Source: Perkinsus olseni (lineage: Eukaryota; Perkinsozoa; Perkinsida; Perkinsidae). From it: DNA of 64,000 nucleotides. Below, piece after piece: positions 11,246 to 21,173 of the stretch. Both the position numbers and the translations under genes were made by a program. Position 1 is the stretch's first letter; each line of letters begins with the position of its first letter. Location of the stretch: NCBI GenBank assembly GCA_013115135.1, contig JABANP010000196.1:1-64000 (forward strand), read 5' to 3'. The notes under the pieces were generated by a model. The model saw only the letters and a program-made list of their open reading frames with translations. It did not search any database and had not been told where the DNA came from.

Positions 11246-11800
11246 CCGTTTTGAATCTCACTCGAAGTTGAGCTCCCGTCAGATTCCTCGTCAGTAATGC
11301 TGGGACGCTGCACGGTGTGCCAAAAATGGAAAGTGCCCTAAGAAAAAAACTCATTTTAGATCTATACGAGTACAGTCGATCCACAAAATATCAAAGCCAT
11401 ATTCGCATTTGTTGACTCGCACTTTCGGCGGATAGTTTTACGTGTGTTTTCGCCACTCCCGTTCGTTTTGTATAGAGAAAAGTGCTACGATGAACTTCGC
11501 AGCCCGACGTTGCAAACCGTCTACTTTTTTAACACCTTAGTTGATGTCGCGAATGAGTGGGACCCCGATGGTGTCCTCGGTTCTCCCAGACTCGATTTGA
11601 CCTGGCGTGAACTGCTGATTCTTAAAAATGCTGCCTGTGGGAATCGAACCAGGAACCTTGGCGGAATTCATCAGTTGTGCCAAGTTGCCCAGGTACAGTA
11701 TACTGTACCTGGGCAATTTGGCACAACTGTTTTATCCTATATAGTATATAGTATATAGTATATACTGTGGCAACGTATACTGGGTTACGTCATCGATCAG
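11246..11800. other. Intergenic stretch with tRNA-like B box, palindrome and TATATAG array
   Basis: At 11638-11660 the minus strand carries a B-box-like GGTTCGATTCC followed by CACAGGCAGCA. The T stem does not pair and no A box or cloverleaf can be drawn, so this is at most a tRNA-derived fragment. A 58 bp palindrome follows, then about four TATATAG units at 11737-11765. Confidence 0.5.
11672..11729. repeat. 58 bp near-perfect palindrome, no loop
   Basis: Arm 11672-11700 and arm 11701-11729 are reverse complements with one mismatch (29 bp arms). There is no spacer. Confidence 0.9.
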
Positions 11801-11809
11801 TTGCTGGAC

Positions 11810-13370
11810 TTTAGCGTTGTACCAAGTTATACAGCGAATTTCGTTACTTTATTGGCTGGGCTATTAATGTTGGTTATCAACTTCACGTTGACCCATCTGA
11901 TGTATGTTGGAATCAATCAGCATCAGATGCTGGAGCGTGGTGCTGGGTGTGTAGGTGACGTTTGTAAAGAGTTAGATGGGAGACGTTTCTCGTTGGATTC
12001 CAACGGTTGGATCTTGACCATTTGGTATTCCCTGAACTTCAAACTGTAAACCCCTACATTGGGTTAACTCAAATGTTGTATTCTCGCAATACTGTGGTCC
12101 CATTTTGATTGCGCGACGTCTTGCCCGACTCATATCTATATAACCGGCCAGTACAACTTACAGTATGTCAGTTGGATTTCGGAAGCAAATGTGAGCTCTC
12201 TCGATGTTACGGCAAACAAGGTTCTTGAACGTCGCGCGGGGCAGGCAGTATCCCTAAGGGGTGAAGATTTGATTGATATAAATCGGTTGATGAAAGCTGA
12301 TTCAGCGAAGTACGATGCTGTTTCTGACTTACGTCCCCGTTTCTGTTGCACTACTTTCAGTTGTTAGTTTAAACGAACTGTTGCTCTATCTTCAGTTGTT
12401 ATCGTTTTCGAATGCTAGCTTACGGTAAGCTCGCCACCAACATTCCAGCCAACGCCAGGTCTTGTGGATGCTCTTTATTGATAGACTCGTTTTTCGCGGA
12501 ACTGGGTGCTGAACTGGGAGGCAGTGAAGCTCCCGACTGCTCTTCCTGCTCGCTTCATTATTGGCGCCTAAGCATCATAATTGTCGTTGTGTCGGTAGTG
12601 CTCCTCAGGAGAAGGTGCAGGAGCTGATAGCTGCTCTAGTACTCGCGTCACTACTTGTCACTTTCAAGTTCTAAGGTCTCGAGGATTCATTCGTTTGCTG
12701 ATCGTCATACATCTCACATGCTGGACGAGGATTTGCGTTTCCGATTTGATTACTGTATATCTACCGAGTAGACTCTACAGTAGAGTCTCTACTCCTCTTG
12801 TTCGTTTGGCATTGATTACTCAGGTTCTTGGGATTTCCGTACAGATACAGATGCTCACGAGGAGAAGCACACTGCGAGCAGTTCAGTCGCATCGTTGAAA
12901 ACGCTCGCATAGAAGGTGTATGATCTTGGTCCTGATGATATCGGTTATCTCTTAGAATATGCTATAGGCGATATTAGTCGTGCATCAAGAGTGCTGAAAC
13001 GATATCTCTCCAGCAATGAACACAAGCTTCTGTATATTTTCCCGTAAAAGAATTGTTTTATGTTGAGTTGGTGGTTTGGGATGTACAGTATTATACGAAA
13101 CAGTAAAGCTTGAGGCAAAATGCGACAATCTGCTCAATACTACACAAAGAGGGACAGCAATAGATGTTTCCATAGCGTAATCCGTTATCTCGTAGCTGAT
13201 ACACAGAAATTCTGTAACAGAATTATCGTTTCTTTTCATTTTTGCTGCATGGAGCTCCCAAACGACTTGCTCCGCAGATTCGCCCCAAATGTCGTAAATG
13301 GGGTTCATGGGAAAGGTGCTGAGGGAAGGTTATCTCCTATAAGATTTGAACGATGTCATAGGATTTAAAG
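11810..13370 (+). pseudogene. Decayed unidentified gene(s)
   Basis: Coding-like blocks on the plus strand include VSSLDVTANKVLERRAGQAV and SLRGEDLIDINRLMKADSAK (12180-12330); KVYDLGPDDIGYLLEYAIGD and ISRASRVLKRYLSSNEHKLL (12915-13030); ELFYVELVVWDVQYYTKQ; KLEAKCDNLLNTTQRGTAID; and VIRYLVADTQKFCNRI. They are separated by frame changes and in-frame stops that introns do not easily explain (for example TAG near 12908, and one-base shifts near 13103 and 13180). A short palindrome interrupts coding near 12770. Composition is AT-richer than the flanks. No family is recognised. Confidence 0.4.
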
Positions 13371-13449
13371 AAGATTTTTCTGTTGGCTGGACCGGGCTTT
13401 CCCAAACGCGGTACGAAACACTTGAGTAACATATATATTTATTATTGGA

Positions 13450-13661
13450 TTTCTAGGTAGCTCAAAGATTACTGTGGCAGCACATAGTCGCTTGGATGAC
13501 TTGGAGAATAATCGGACCGAGGTAGGTTGGTTTTGTTGGTTTAGTATTAGACTGATACAAGGTTCGGCGCTGAAGATCCTTCTGGGGGAAATGTTGCCGC
13601 TGCTTCGGTCATCGCTAACGAGTTGTCCGCCGCAATGATTGCGGCGCAATCTGGGTTATGA
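13450..13661 (+). CDS. 3' exons of an unidentified gene
   Basis: An exon reading VAQRLLWQHIVAWMTWRIIG is joined in phase 2 across a 40 nt intron (GTAGGTTGG to TACAAG) to FGAEDPSGGNVAAASVIANE and LSAAMIAAQSGL. The TGA stop (13659-13661) overlaps the ATG of the next gene. The 5' part is not resolved. No family is recognised. Confidence 0.45.
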
Positions 13662-14128
13662 ATGCCGACTACCCCGAACGGGTTCCGTGGAGAGATGTGA
13701 ATGATCTACGCGGACGCGTGAATGGTAACCTAGCCGAAAGACAACAGTATTTGGTAAGCATTGAGTGTTTATGCAATTGGTTTATGGTCTTTCGTAGGCT
13801 TGGGAGGTAGCGTCAAATCATATTAGAAATGCGCATTTTGAGCGTTCTTCTGGTAACACTGGAGTTCATACCGCACCCACGTGTCCGGATGATGAGCAAA
13901 GGATGATAAGATGTCTAGGCAGTACAATGTGGGTAAGTAACAATTGGGTTACTCTCTTTCATTTGAATTCTTTTCAAGGAAAAACAAGTACAGCGTATCA
14001 TTCGGTTGGGCTGTTACAGTGGTGGAAGAGTGGCTGATGTTTTGGATACTCGTTTGGCCGATGTAAGAAGGGTTCGAGTTGGAGAAGTCGGACAACCTGA
14101 ACAGCTGCAGGCATTGGAAAATTATTGA
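13658..14128 (+). CDS. Unidentified 126-residue protein, three exons
   Basis: Exons are 13658-13753, 13798-13932 and 13979-14128, with lengths 96, 135 and 150, all divisible by three. The introns are 44 and 46 nt, each with GTAAG donors and pyrimidine-rich AG acceptors. The protein starts MNADYPERVPWRDVNDLRGR, continues AWEVASNHIRNAHFERSSGN, and ends VGEVGQPEQLQALENY before TGA. The ATG overlaps the stop codon of the preceding frame (ATGA). No family is recognised. The exact phase agreement makes the structure reliable even though the function is unknown. Confidence 0.7.
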
Positions 14129-14173
14129 TGGTGTGAGTTATTTCTTAGGTTCTCTTTCCTAGCTTCTTTTCAG

Positions 14174-14464
14174 GTGAGGCTGGAGAGGAACTGTGGCCTG
14201 GTTTACGCAACGACGTTCTACACTGAACTTCCACCAATAGAGCCGAATCTTCATTATAAGCTTAGGTTCAGGAGTAGGAAGGCGAATTATAATCATATTG
14301 TAGGTAACTTTAGAGGTCTCGTGATTATTCTGCTTTCAGACAAAAATATTCGTCTCTGGTATTGCTGCCGTTTCATTGAGAACCTGGCTCGATATTCGAG
14401 AACATACGTCGTGGGGAAGGTCATCGCTCATGTTATTTCGTTGGTGGACTGGATAATCTATTGA
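14174..14464 (+). CDS. Unidentified protein, last two exons
   Basis: The exon to 14303 reads RLERNCGLVYATTFYTELPP and IEPNLHYKLRFRSRKANYNH. A 36 nt intron (14304-14339, GTAACT to TTTCAG) leads to KNIRLWYCCRFIENLARYSR and VGKVIAHVISLVDWIIY with TGA. An AG acceptor sits just before 14174, so it is probably a continuation of an upstream gene. No family is recognised. Confidence 0.5.
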   Translation: MRLERNCGLVYATTFYTELPPIEPNLHYKLRFRSRKANYNHIVGNFRGLVIILLSDKNIRLWYCCRFIENLARYSRTYVVGKVIAHVISLVDWIIY

Positions 14465-14557
14465 TGATAAATATCTTGGCAAACTGTATAATCATCTCGG
14501 GGAAGCCGCCGGGTAACTCAGCTATCTAATATCGTCTTTTATATCGTTTTCTTTGAA

Positions 14558-14803
14558 TTGTATTTAGGTACGGTCGTAATTGGTTTGGCTTCCATAGCGG
14601 TAGACACAGTTTTTGTGCCCGAAGAGGTGATATTTAGAAGAGAAGAACATAATCAACTAGAAGATGTCAGAAACCGACGCTTCACAACAGAATTGGGGAC
14701 ATACTCTTCTAGGGCGATTCGGTTTTATATTGATACCACGTTGGAAAGGTCCTTCTTTTCGGTGCATCATGGGCTCTTTTCTCAGAGGTTCGCTATAATT
14801 TGA
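14558..14803 (+). CDS. Unidentified exon
   Basis: After a TATTTAG acceptor the frame reads GTVVIGLASIAVDTVFVPEE, VIFRREEHNQLEDVRNRRFT and TELGTYSSRAIRFYIDTTLE. It ends in TGA. The composition matches the neighbouring exons, suggesting one gene cluster. No family is recognised. Confidence 0.4.
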   Translation: MYLGTVVIGLASIAVDTVFVPEEVIFRREEHNQLEDVRNRRFTTELGTYSSRAIRFYIDTTLERSFFSVHHGLFSQRFAII

Positions 14804-14879
14804 TAATGTCGCTTCAGGTTCTCGGGGCATACTCGCGAATCGTGAATGTCACTAAGTTCATCTGTCTATACTGATAAGA

Positions 14880-15224
14880 CTGAAGCGGTTCGGCAATCAC
14901 ACTTGGAGCATGGTGGGAGTATGCCCAGTCAACTAAATCCTGGTCAAGAACCTCGGCTGCCACTGCCGGGCAGTGACTGCCCCTCTCCGACAAACACATT
15001 TGGAACACGGTGGGAGTTTACCGAGTCAACTGAATTCTAATAGTACTCCAAACAGGTTGCCTCAACGGCAAGCGCCCGGTCAAGTCGGGGCCCGAGCGTC
15101 CGGTAATCTGGGAGGGCGTAGGAGAGTACGAGAAGCTAACGAAGCTGCTGAGGAATCCCGAAATTTACGGAGACGTCTATTCAATGACGAGGAAAATGAC
15201 GATGCCCCAATAAAAATAGTGTAG
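14880..15224 (+). CDS. Low-complexity protein region with repeated HLEHGGS motif
   Basis: Two units, SHLEHGGSMPSQLN (about 14897) and THLEHGGSLPSQLN (about 14998), lie about 100 bp apart, in different frames. A small inverted repeat (CACTGCC/GGGCAGTG) lies between them. The second unit continues to a basic, acidic-ended tail, RRVREANEAAEESRNLRRRL then NDEENDDAPIKIV. The frame change suggests decay or a missed intron. No family is recognised. Confidence 0.4.
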
Positions 15225-15426
15225 CTTCTGTCTTATTTTGTATAATTCCTGAGGTACTGTTAAGTTGTTGTGTTTTGGGGAGTATTGAGACATATTGAAT
15301 GATGGAAACTTGAAGTAAGTTTGTAGTAATTCGAAATTATCTATGTTGATTCTCAACGAGGAGGTCCGAACATTTATGCTCCGAATTCAAGAGGATGATT
15401 GCTTTGGAAGTACCCAGCTAGTACCC

Positions 15427-15780
15427 ATGTCTTCTACCCCGACTGCCTCGAATCGTCCGGCACTTTTCCGACGTCCCAATTTAACTCCTAGGACTATTTC
15501 CGAGTTCTACGAGCAACGTACGTCCATCTGTGCTGCCCCCTACGGATTGATGTTGAAGAACCTTCTGTCTGTGCAGCACATCATTCAATCGATTATTCTC
15601 ACCAACGCCGAGTTCATCTTGCGTCCTTCCTACGGCCTTAGCTTCTACCCTCATACCGTTAAGGCTTTTTCGGAACAGCATGTTCAGGACGTCAACAGCG
15701 TCTGCGCTGACACCGTCCCGACCTTCATCAACGACTTGGTCGAGACTGTGGACGCGTCGTGTTTCAGCCGTGTCATTTAA
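15427..15780 (+). CDS. Unidentified 117-residue protein
   Basis: An uninterrupted frame runs from ATG 15427 (MSSTPTASNRPALFRRPNLT) through LSVQHIIQSIILTNAEFILR to a TAA. It is the cleanest single-exon frame of the 11.8-16.2 kb cluster. In-frame coding-like sequence continues after the TAA (MSLADNLENDPALAK), then meets a palindrome (GGCTAAAA/TTTTAGCC, 15833-15850). The stop may therefore be a lesion in a longer protein. No family is recognised. Confidence 0.5.
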   Translation: MSSTPTASNRPALFRRPNLTPRTISEFYEQRTSICAAPYGLMLKNLLSVQHIIQSIILTNAEFILRPSYGLSFYPHTVKAFSEQHVQDVNSVCADTVPTFINDLVETVDASCFSRVI

Positions 15781-15855
15781 ACTGTTGAAAGTCCTATGTC
15801 TCTGGCAGACAATCTTGAGAATGATCCTGCTCTGGCTAAAAGTTTTAGCCTAAAA

Positions 15856-16226
15856 CCGCTACGAACGACTTTCCATTGCCTTCGCGGCTCACTTCGACGA
15901 CGAACAGAATGAGAGTAAGCTTGATTATCTGCTCGACATACAGTATGCCAACGCACTACTCTGCTATCGATACTCGTACCTGTATGCGTTTTTGCTCAAG
16001 TCCAATGACAGACATTCAGCAGCTATTTCTCCAATGCGGTGGCCTCTCTGAAATCACAACGGTGGTACGCGATGCAAACCCGGCCACCATACGAGCCGCT
16101 AGCTCTGTGTTCGCCGAACACTGTTCGGTCACGATGCCACAAGCGGGATACCGCGGGATTGATGCCTGCTTGATTCTCAAGCACCTCTGTTGGCATGAGC
16201 GAAGGCTTCACAGTGCACAGGTGTAG
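15856..16226 (+). CDS. Unidentified coding remnant
   Basis: The frame reads YERLSIAFAAHFDDEQNESK and LDYLLDIQYANALLCYRYSY, then another phase reads LSEITTVVRDANPATIRAAS and CLILKHLCWHERRLHSAQ. A double palindrome (TGTTCG, CGAACA, TGTTCG) lies near 16108-16130. It is probably the continuation of the 15427 gene, with lesions. Confidence 0.35.
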
Positions 16227-17123
16227 CCTACACCGTGTAGGTGGCATCGTCAAGAATCCAACAAAAGAGCAAAGCTTTCGGCTGCCGAAATTCGGAAGCC
16301 GATCGAAGATCAGCTGCGAGAGATCACGCGGGAGATCACTACGATTCACTTGCAGGCATGCCATGTTCCTGTTGACCTCCTCGAGGTCCTCCTTTCAGGG
16401 CTGGAAGTCCCCGTATGACACAGCGTTAGACTATTAGTCCTAGTAAGGCGCTATTGGACTGCGCGAGACTTTGACTCAAAGTCTTTGAGTCATAACCTTA
16501 TTTCCCGTGGTCGAGGTGCCAGACACCACTGCTGGAGCGTCGGTTCCAACTTGGAACTTCCAAGAGTACATCTTAGCGTAGCGATTTCCATCTATTAATG
16601 ATGATGTACTCTCAATAATTAAGACCTAATATCAGTCTCTTGAGAAGTCTCTGGTACTTGGGTTCACCATGAGTGGTAACAATGTCTTTGCCAAGCGTCA
16701 TGTGAGCCTACTATCATATTGATGGACGATTTTCTTCCTATCATTCGTCTACTCCAGCTATGGACAGTCCATAATGAACTTCCTATCTTGCGTGTTGTAC
16801 AGTAGCACAAATGACATGGTCTCTCATCATAAGGGCTCCATAACACTTGGCAAGCATAAGAGTCTCATGACGGTCGCGCATGGCGACGCGCCATTGGCGA
16901 GTCTATTCTCAGCGACGTTTCAACCAGAAAGGCCGCCAATGGCTATTCGACGAATAGTACTCGTTTCACCAGTGCTCTGAGCACTGTGCTCATAATATGA
17001 GTCATATTGCAGAACAGGCGAGGCCACGCATGCTCAGCGCGTCAAGACTCTTGACTCAAGAGGGACTCGAAACTCAAACGGACCCGACAGGAAAGAGACG
17101 TTAGCTTCTGGTAAAGGGCCAAC
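16227..17123. other. No gene recognised
   Basis: Short frames only. A 10 bp-arm palindrome around 16475-16495 (TGACTCAAAG T CTTTGAGTCA) and other small hairpins are visible. Confidence 0.35.
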
Positions 17124-17580
17124 TTAGGCAGCCTCTTCTCTCTTCGACTTGCGATTCTTGCGCCTGAGTGGCAGAACAATTCCACCAACATATTCGCTGG
17201 TTTTGGGAATTATGCTAGGCGGCGTCTACTAGACGTTTATAGACTATAAAAGAAAAGAAACGCGATCGAGTTTGAATAAGAAACTCAATGAACACGCTCA
17301 CCGGCCGCGACAACGGTACTCGACGTACATGCTATGAACGACAGCGTTGTAGTTAAACGGAAACGCACTCGGAGTTCGGTGGCATATTCGATCAAATAAT
17401 ACCCGGCGCGCTGCTCCTGCCAATCACTACTATCTCGTTCCGTCAGAAACGAATCCACACGAGCTAGTCCTATCGTGAAACGCCCGGCAGTACTCGGTGG
17501 CCTTTTCCATCTGCTCCTTCACCCATCGATTCTCCTCCTGTTTGAACTCCTCGACATTGGAGGCGGGGAAAGCACCTTGC
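17124..17580 (-). CDS. Unidentified protein, last two exons
   Basis: On the minus strand an exon begins at 17580 after CTTTTCAG and reads QGAFPASNVEEFKQEENRWV, KEQMEKATEYCRAFHDRTSS. The last exon near 17215-17124 reads SIIPKTSEYVGGIVLPLRRK then NRKSKREEAA with TAA. The basic tail after a short hydrophobic segment would fit a small membrane or organellar protein. Upstream exons are not resolved; the region to 17930 is AT-rich. No family is recognised. Confidence 0.45.
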
Positions 17581-18459
17581 CTGAAAAGACGGAGCTATAC
17601 TAGCACGCATTGCACATTTTCAGGAATCTAAAGTGTGAGGCCCAAACTGTGAGCTCAGGATTCGACTATTTCAACCTGGCTCGGCCAAGAGAACCCGGGA
17701 TCTCTCAGGCTGGGCGGACTCGAGGTGAGTAGTATTTATGCCAATAGTTACATTATTGACGGTAAAATCATGGTATGACATGCTATTAATGAATAGATAT
17801 TCTGCATAGAGGTTATTACACATAAAATAATTGTAAGTCATCAGATAGAGTATTAAGTAGATACTATTAACTGAACTGATCCATGCGGACACCGATATGA
17901 AATCAATCGTCGCCTGCCTTGCATCCACCACTACTGCTTACTATAATGAAGCCTAGCTATTATTACATATATTGAGGTCGACCCAGTCACTTCGAAAATA
18001 CGAAATAGGGATTGATTTCTATCGGATAGAACTAGTCTACTTCTACTTCCAAGTAGATGCTATCTATATAGAATTTATCCTCACTTCGTGTCTTATTCCA
18101 CGCGTGTCCCCATCATTACCAGCGTCCACGTATCTTCTGGTTCTCCAACTCCCAGCTAGGCTCACCAGACATAAAGTAGCGATCTGAAGCGGAGAGAAGC
18201 TCATTCCCCAATAGTTCTATCGAATCATCTCTTAAAGGCGCAGGGAACAACCGCGATGGGGCAGTTCCGTATTCACGCAGATTCAGTGATTACTGACTTT
18301 CAGTCAATTAATCCAGAAACCAAGAATCGCATTTCAGGCGTTCAAATCAATTCAGATTCTGGAATCACCTCCCGAGTTTTACGAACCTCGATTTCACTCA
18401 GAAGCGCCGCGGTAGTGGAATGCCGCCGACGCCACTAGTGATCATCAAGCCAGGTAGAA

Positions 18460-18705
18460 CTATCGTCGACGGAACTTCAGTGGAGTGATGGTCAATAATA
18501 TCAAGCTACGGCGTAGGGGTTCGCGAGACAGTTGATAAAATGCGAGTACAGCGAGCGTCATTTCCCTGACCCCGAGCGAACTCTTCCCACTACTTGTTTT
18601 CTTGTCGTACGTGTAGCCGGCCTCGAGAAGGAAGTCGTGTTGGTCGATCATGGCGAAGTGGCAAGTGAGGGAATGCTGAATAGCTTCGGCCGAGGGCTGG
18701 CGCAA
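18460..18705 (-). CDS. Hypothetical protein fragment
   Basis: The minus frame reads MIDQHDFLLEAGYTYDKKTS, SGKSSLGVREMTLAVLAFYQ and ends TPLKFRRR with TAG. It has better composition than the overlapping plus frames. The 5' end is unclear and the family is unknown. Confidence 0.3.
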   Translation of the reverse strand: MRQPSAEAIQHSLTCHFAMIDQHDFLLEAGYTYDKKTSSGKSSLGVREMTLAVLAFYQLSREPLRRSLILLTITPLKFRRR

Positions 18706-19064
18706 TTTCGTGGCGCGCGGTCGTATCGCCGCGCAAGTCGCGACGGGTTTGACTGAATCACCGTCTACATAGGACTAGGACGAACGCCCGGAGGTGCTGA
18801 CTGATTCGGCTTGGTGTAGAAGACTTTAGGTGGGGTGGGCTCTCCCCGGGACAGAGCTATCAGACAGATGGCCTTGAGACGTTGTGATTTTCAGAAGTAT
18901 GTCTGGAATGATTCTCTCCTCAATTCAAAGTGATCCGCTGGTAAATTTTCTCGTTCGTTCAACGGCCATTTCTCCATCTGTTGACTCTCTGGTGTTCAGT
19001 GCCGTATGCTCGATCGTTTTTCTACAGAAGTCTTCTTTCAGTTTCGTTGTTTGTTCTATAAACC

Positions 19065-20450
19065 ATGCCCGATGACATTGCGATGGCCACCAATGGCGTT
19101 AATAGAGACTATGATGAGCCAACAGTGCAAGCTGTGGCTGACTATATAAGAGAGGCCGTACAGGAGACTGAGAAGGCACTGCTAGATGAGGGGAAGAGGA
19201 CCCCTGTGGAGCGATGGGTAGTGATATGGTTACAGCTTGTGGTCAACGACCTACTACTCATCACGGTATACGCTCGCATTGCTAGTGCGATTGAGTAGGG
19301 TCGCCTGTGCTTGCTTGATGGTTGAAAAGGCGGAGTGCCTGCAAGGCTTGTTCTCGCGCAGTCTGTGTAACCCTAGTCACCAGCTTCTCTGGCACTAACC
19401 TGTTTTCTGTCCGTCGCTGCCTGCTTCGTGTTCGACACTATTCTCGCTTCCCTCCAACCATGAGTATCCTCCGTCAGAGTCACCCTTGAACTATACGAAA
19501 GATGTAGTTCTCTGTTCTCAGGTTGATTTGGTTGATAGCAATAAGTGGCTGTCAAGTGCCCTGCTGGATGCCAAATTCATCAGCCCTCTTCGGGAAGCAT
19601 CCCTTGGCACGAAGTCTCGGGGGTTTGGCAGATTCCTTAGTGGCCTGGTGAGCTGACGAAGTCATCGTCGTGCAAAGCACGAGAGATCTTTCTGTAGGCA
19701 TTTCTTATATCATCAGTGCTGCGAGGATTCGGCCAGGTGGTGTTCCAGGACAACCCATGTGAGTCGACGGGTGCCAGAGGCCTGTACTCTGTACTGTGAG
19801 AACCACTCGGTGCAGAACTGAGAGAAGCTCCTCGCTTTATCACGACAGCGGCAACAATAGACTCAATTCGCACTTTCATCGTCATCCTGTCGCTATTCTA
19901 TAATTTCGGGTAGGGATGCCCAGCATGACGGAATATGACCGCTTACGTTCTCCCAAACGACTCGCCATAGGACGCCTCTCAAGGTGCCATTGTTCTTTCA
20001 TCAGGGACGGGCGTCTTTGTATGTGTTGCTGGCGGTTTACCACACTGGCCGACAGCTATAATGGGAATCCTAGGATGTAAGGCTCGATCCCTCCTAACTT
20101 TCGACCTAGAGTATCGTGATCAGGTACCATTACTACTGTCTTTCCCTTGCTTGTGCAGCCACCGGAAACGAGAGCGTACGTGTAGAGCCTCTGTCCGGGA
20201 TTTTCGCTGTTGATTTGTTTCCTCCTTCGGGGAATAGCCCTGTTGTTGATCAGGTTGGTCGCCAGTGGTCTGTACGGCTTTAATGGAGTACTGCTGGGAT
20301 GGGGATATTCCACCTTTGACAACAACATTCAGCAGGCTGATACATGTAGGACCACACCGTAGTGATTGTTCTAAGAATGGTCATCCCTTTCAGTCGCGTC
20401 GGGTATCATCGCCCTGCTGAGGGCCTTACCAGCATTGCTCTTCCTCGGGG
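19065..20450 (+). CDS. Urea transporter-like protein (copy A), possibly incomplete
   Basis: This is a membrane channel of the UT (SLC14-type) family, expected to pass urea across the plasma membrane. It starts at ATG 19065 (MPDDIAMATNGVNRDYDEPT). Exons at 19522-19639, 19717-19758 and 19849-19909 keep phase and give KFISPLREASLGTKSRGFGR, LRGFGQVVFQDNP and IRTFIVILSLFYNFG. A later exon contains the family signature VASGLYGFNGVLLGW, preceded by the hydrophobic FSLLICFLLRGIALLLIR. A further exon, IIALLRALPALLFLG, ends near 20448. The C-terminal third (the LP...PF segment) was not found, and the exon near 20000-20109 has an uncertain phase, so the gene may be decayed. Copy B lies 700 bp downstream. 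Confidence 0.7.
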
Positions 20451-20800
20451 TAGTAACGAGAGGGGTTTCGTTGGTTTTCCCGCTGTAGTTCGATTGGGTC
20501 CTGGAAAATCGAAGGGAGTATTTTTGGTTCAACGTTCTCTGCACGAGAGAATGCGTCGTCCACGGAATCAGCCATATTCGCCTTCTTCGCGTTGCGGGGC
20601 TTGCTCACCGTGTTGGTCCACTTCGAGCTTCTCCCATGCGCTCTCGGAATATGGCCTCGAGTCGCTTTCTGCCAGATACTGACTGGCATCCTGCATGTCG
20701 TTATTAGTAGAAGCTTTACCAAAGGCCACGAGGATACCTCCCTTAACTTGGCCGTGAATTGAAAGCCTCTGCTCGGCACTGCGACAGAATCTCGGATAGG
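20426..20800 (-). CDS. Unidentified protein, C-terminal exons
   Basis: The minus strand reads EQRLSIHGQVKGGILVAFGK and MQDASQYLAESDSRPYSESA to WEKLEVDQH. A roughly 70 nt intron (GTGAGC to CGTGCAG) joins to ENVEPKILPSIFQDPIELQR and QRNPSRYYPEEEQCW with TAA at 20426-20428. Phase is kept. The gene converges on copy A of the urea transporter, and the two coding ends overlap by about 20 bp. No family is recognised. Confidence 0.5.
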   Translation of the reverse strand, partial: PIRDSVAVPSRGFQFTAKLREVSSWPLVKLLLITTCRMPVSIWQKATRGHIPRAHGRSSKWTNTVSKPRNAKKANMADSVDDAFSRAENVEPKILPSIFQDPIELQRENQRNPSRYYPEEEQCW

Positions 20801-21173
20801 TATAACATCGCTTTACTTATGTGGATGGCATGTGCTACACTCTCTACAAACTATGGTAATGGGGCGAGAGGGGAGAGCTGGTTGAAGCCCTTCTCAGAGG
20901 GGTTGTGGGAATGTGAATATTCGTAGCATGATGAAAGTGATTTCATTCGAACGAATTTTTCCTTTCCCTAGTGCTAGGGTCAATGATTCTGTATCATCGA
21001 CTAGACCACGCTGCTGGAGTGAGCTCAAAAGTTGCACTATTGTCTGGCTTTGATGGGGGTGGATCTTTATCCGAATTTTTATTGGTTCGCCCTGTTGACT
21101 CGATCAGTTTGAGTACACTGTTGGCTGATGGATGGTCTCCACTTGGTGAGGTGTCCAGTGGCCGCTTGTCAGA

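Noticed and set aside
11630..11665. Possible tRNA gene on the minus strand
   Set aside because: Only a B-box-like string is present; T stem does not pair, no A box, anticodon arm or acceptor stem can be drawn.
17740..18100. AT-rich stretch as an organellar insert
   Set aside because: No recognisable mitochondrial gene fragment or rRNA sequence can be read in it.
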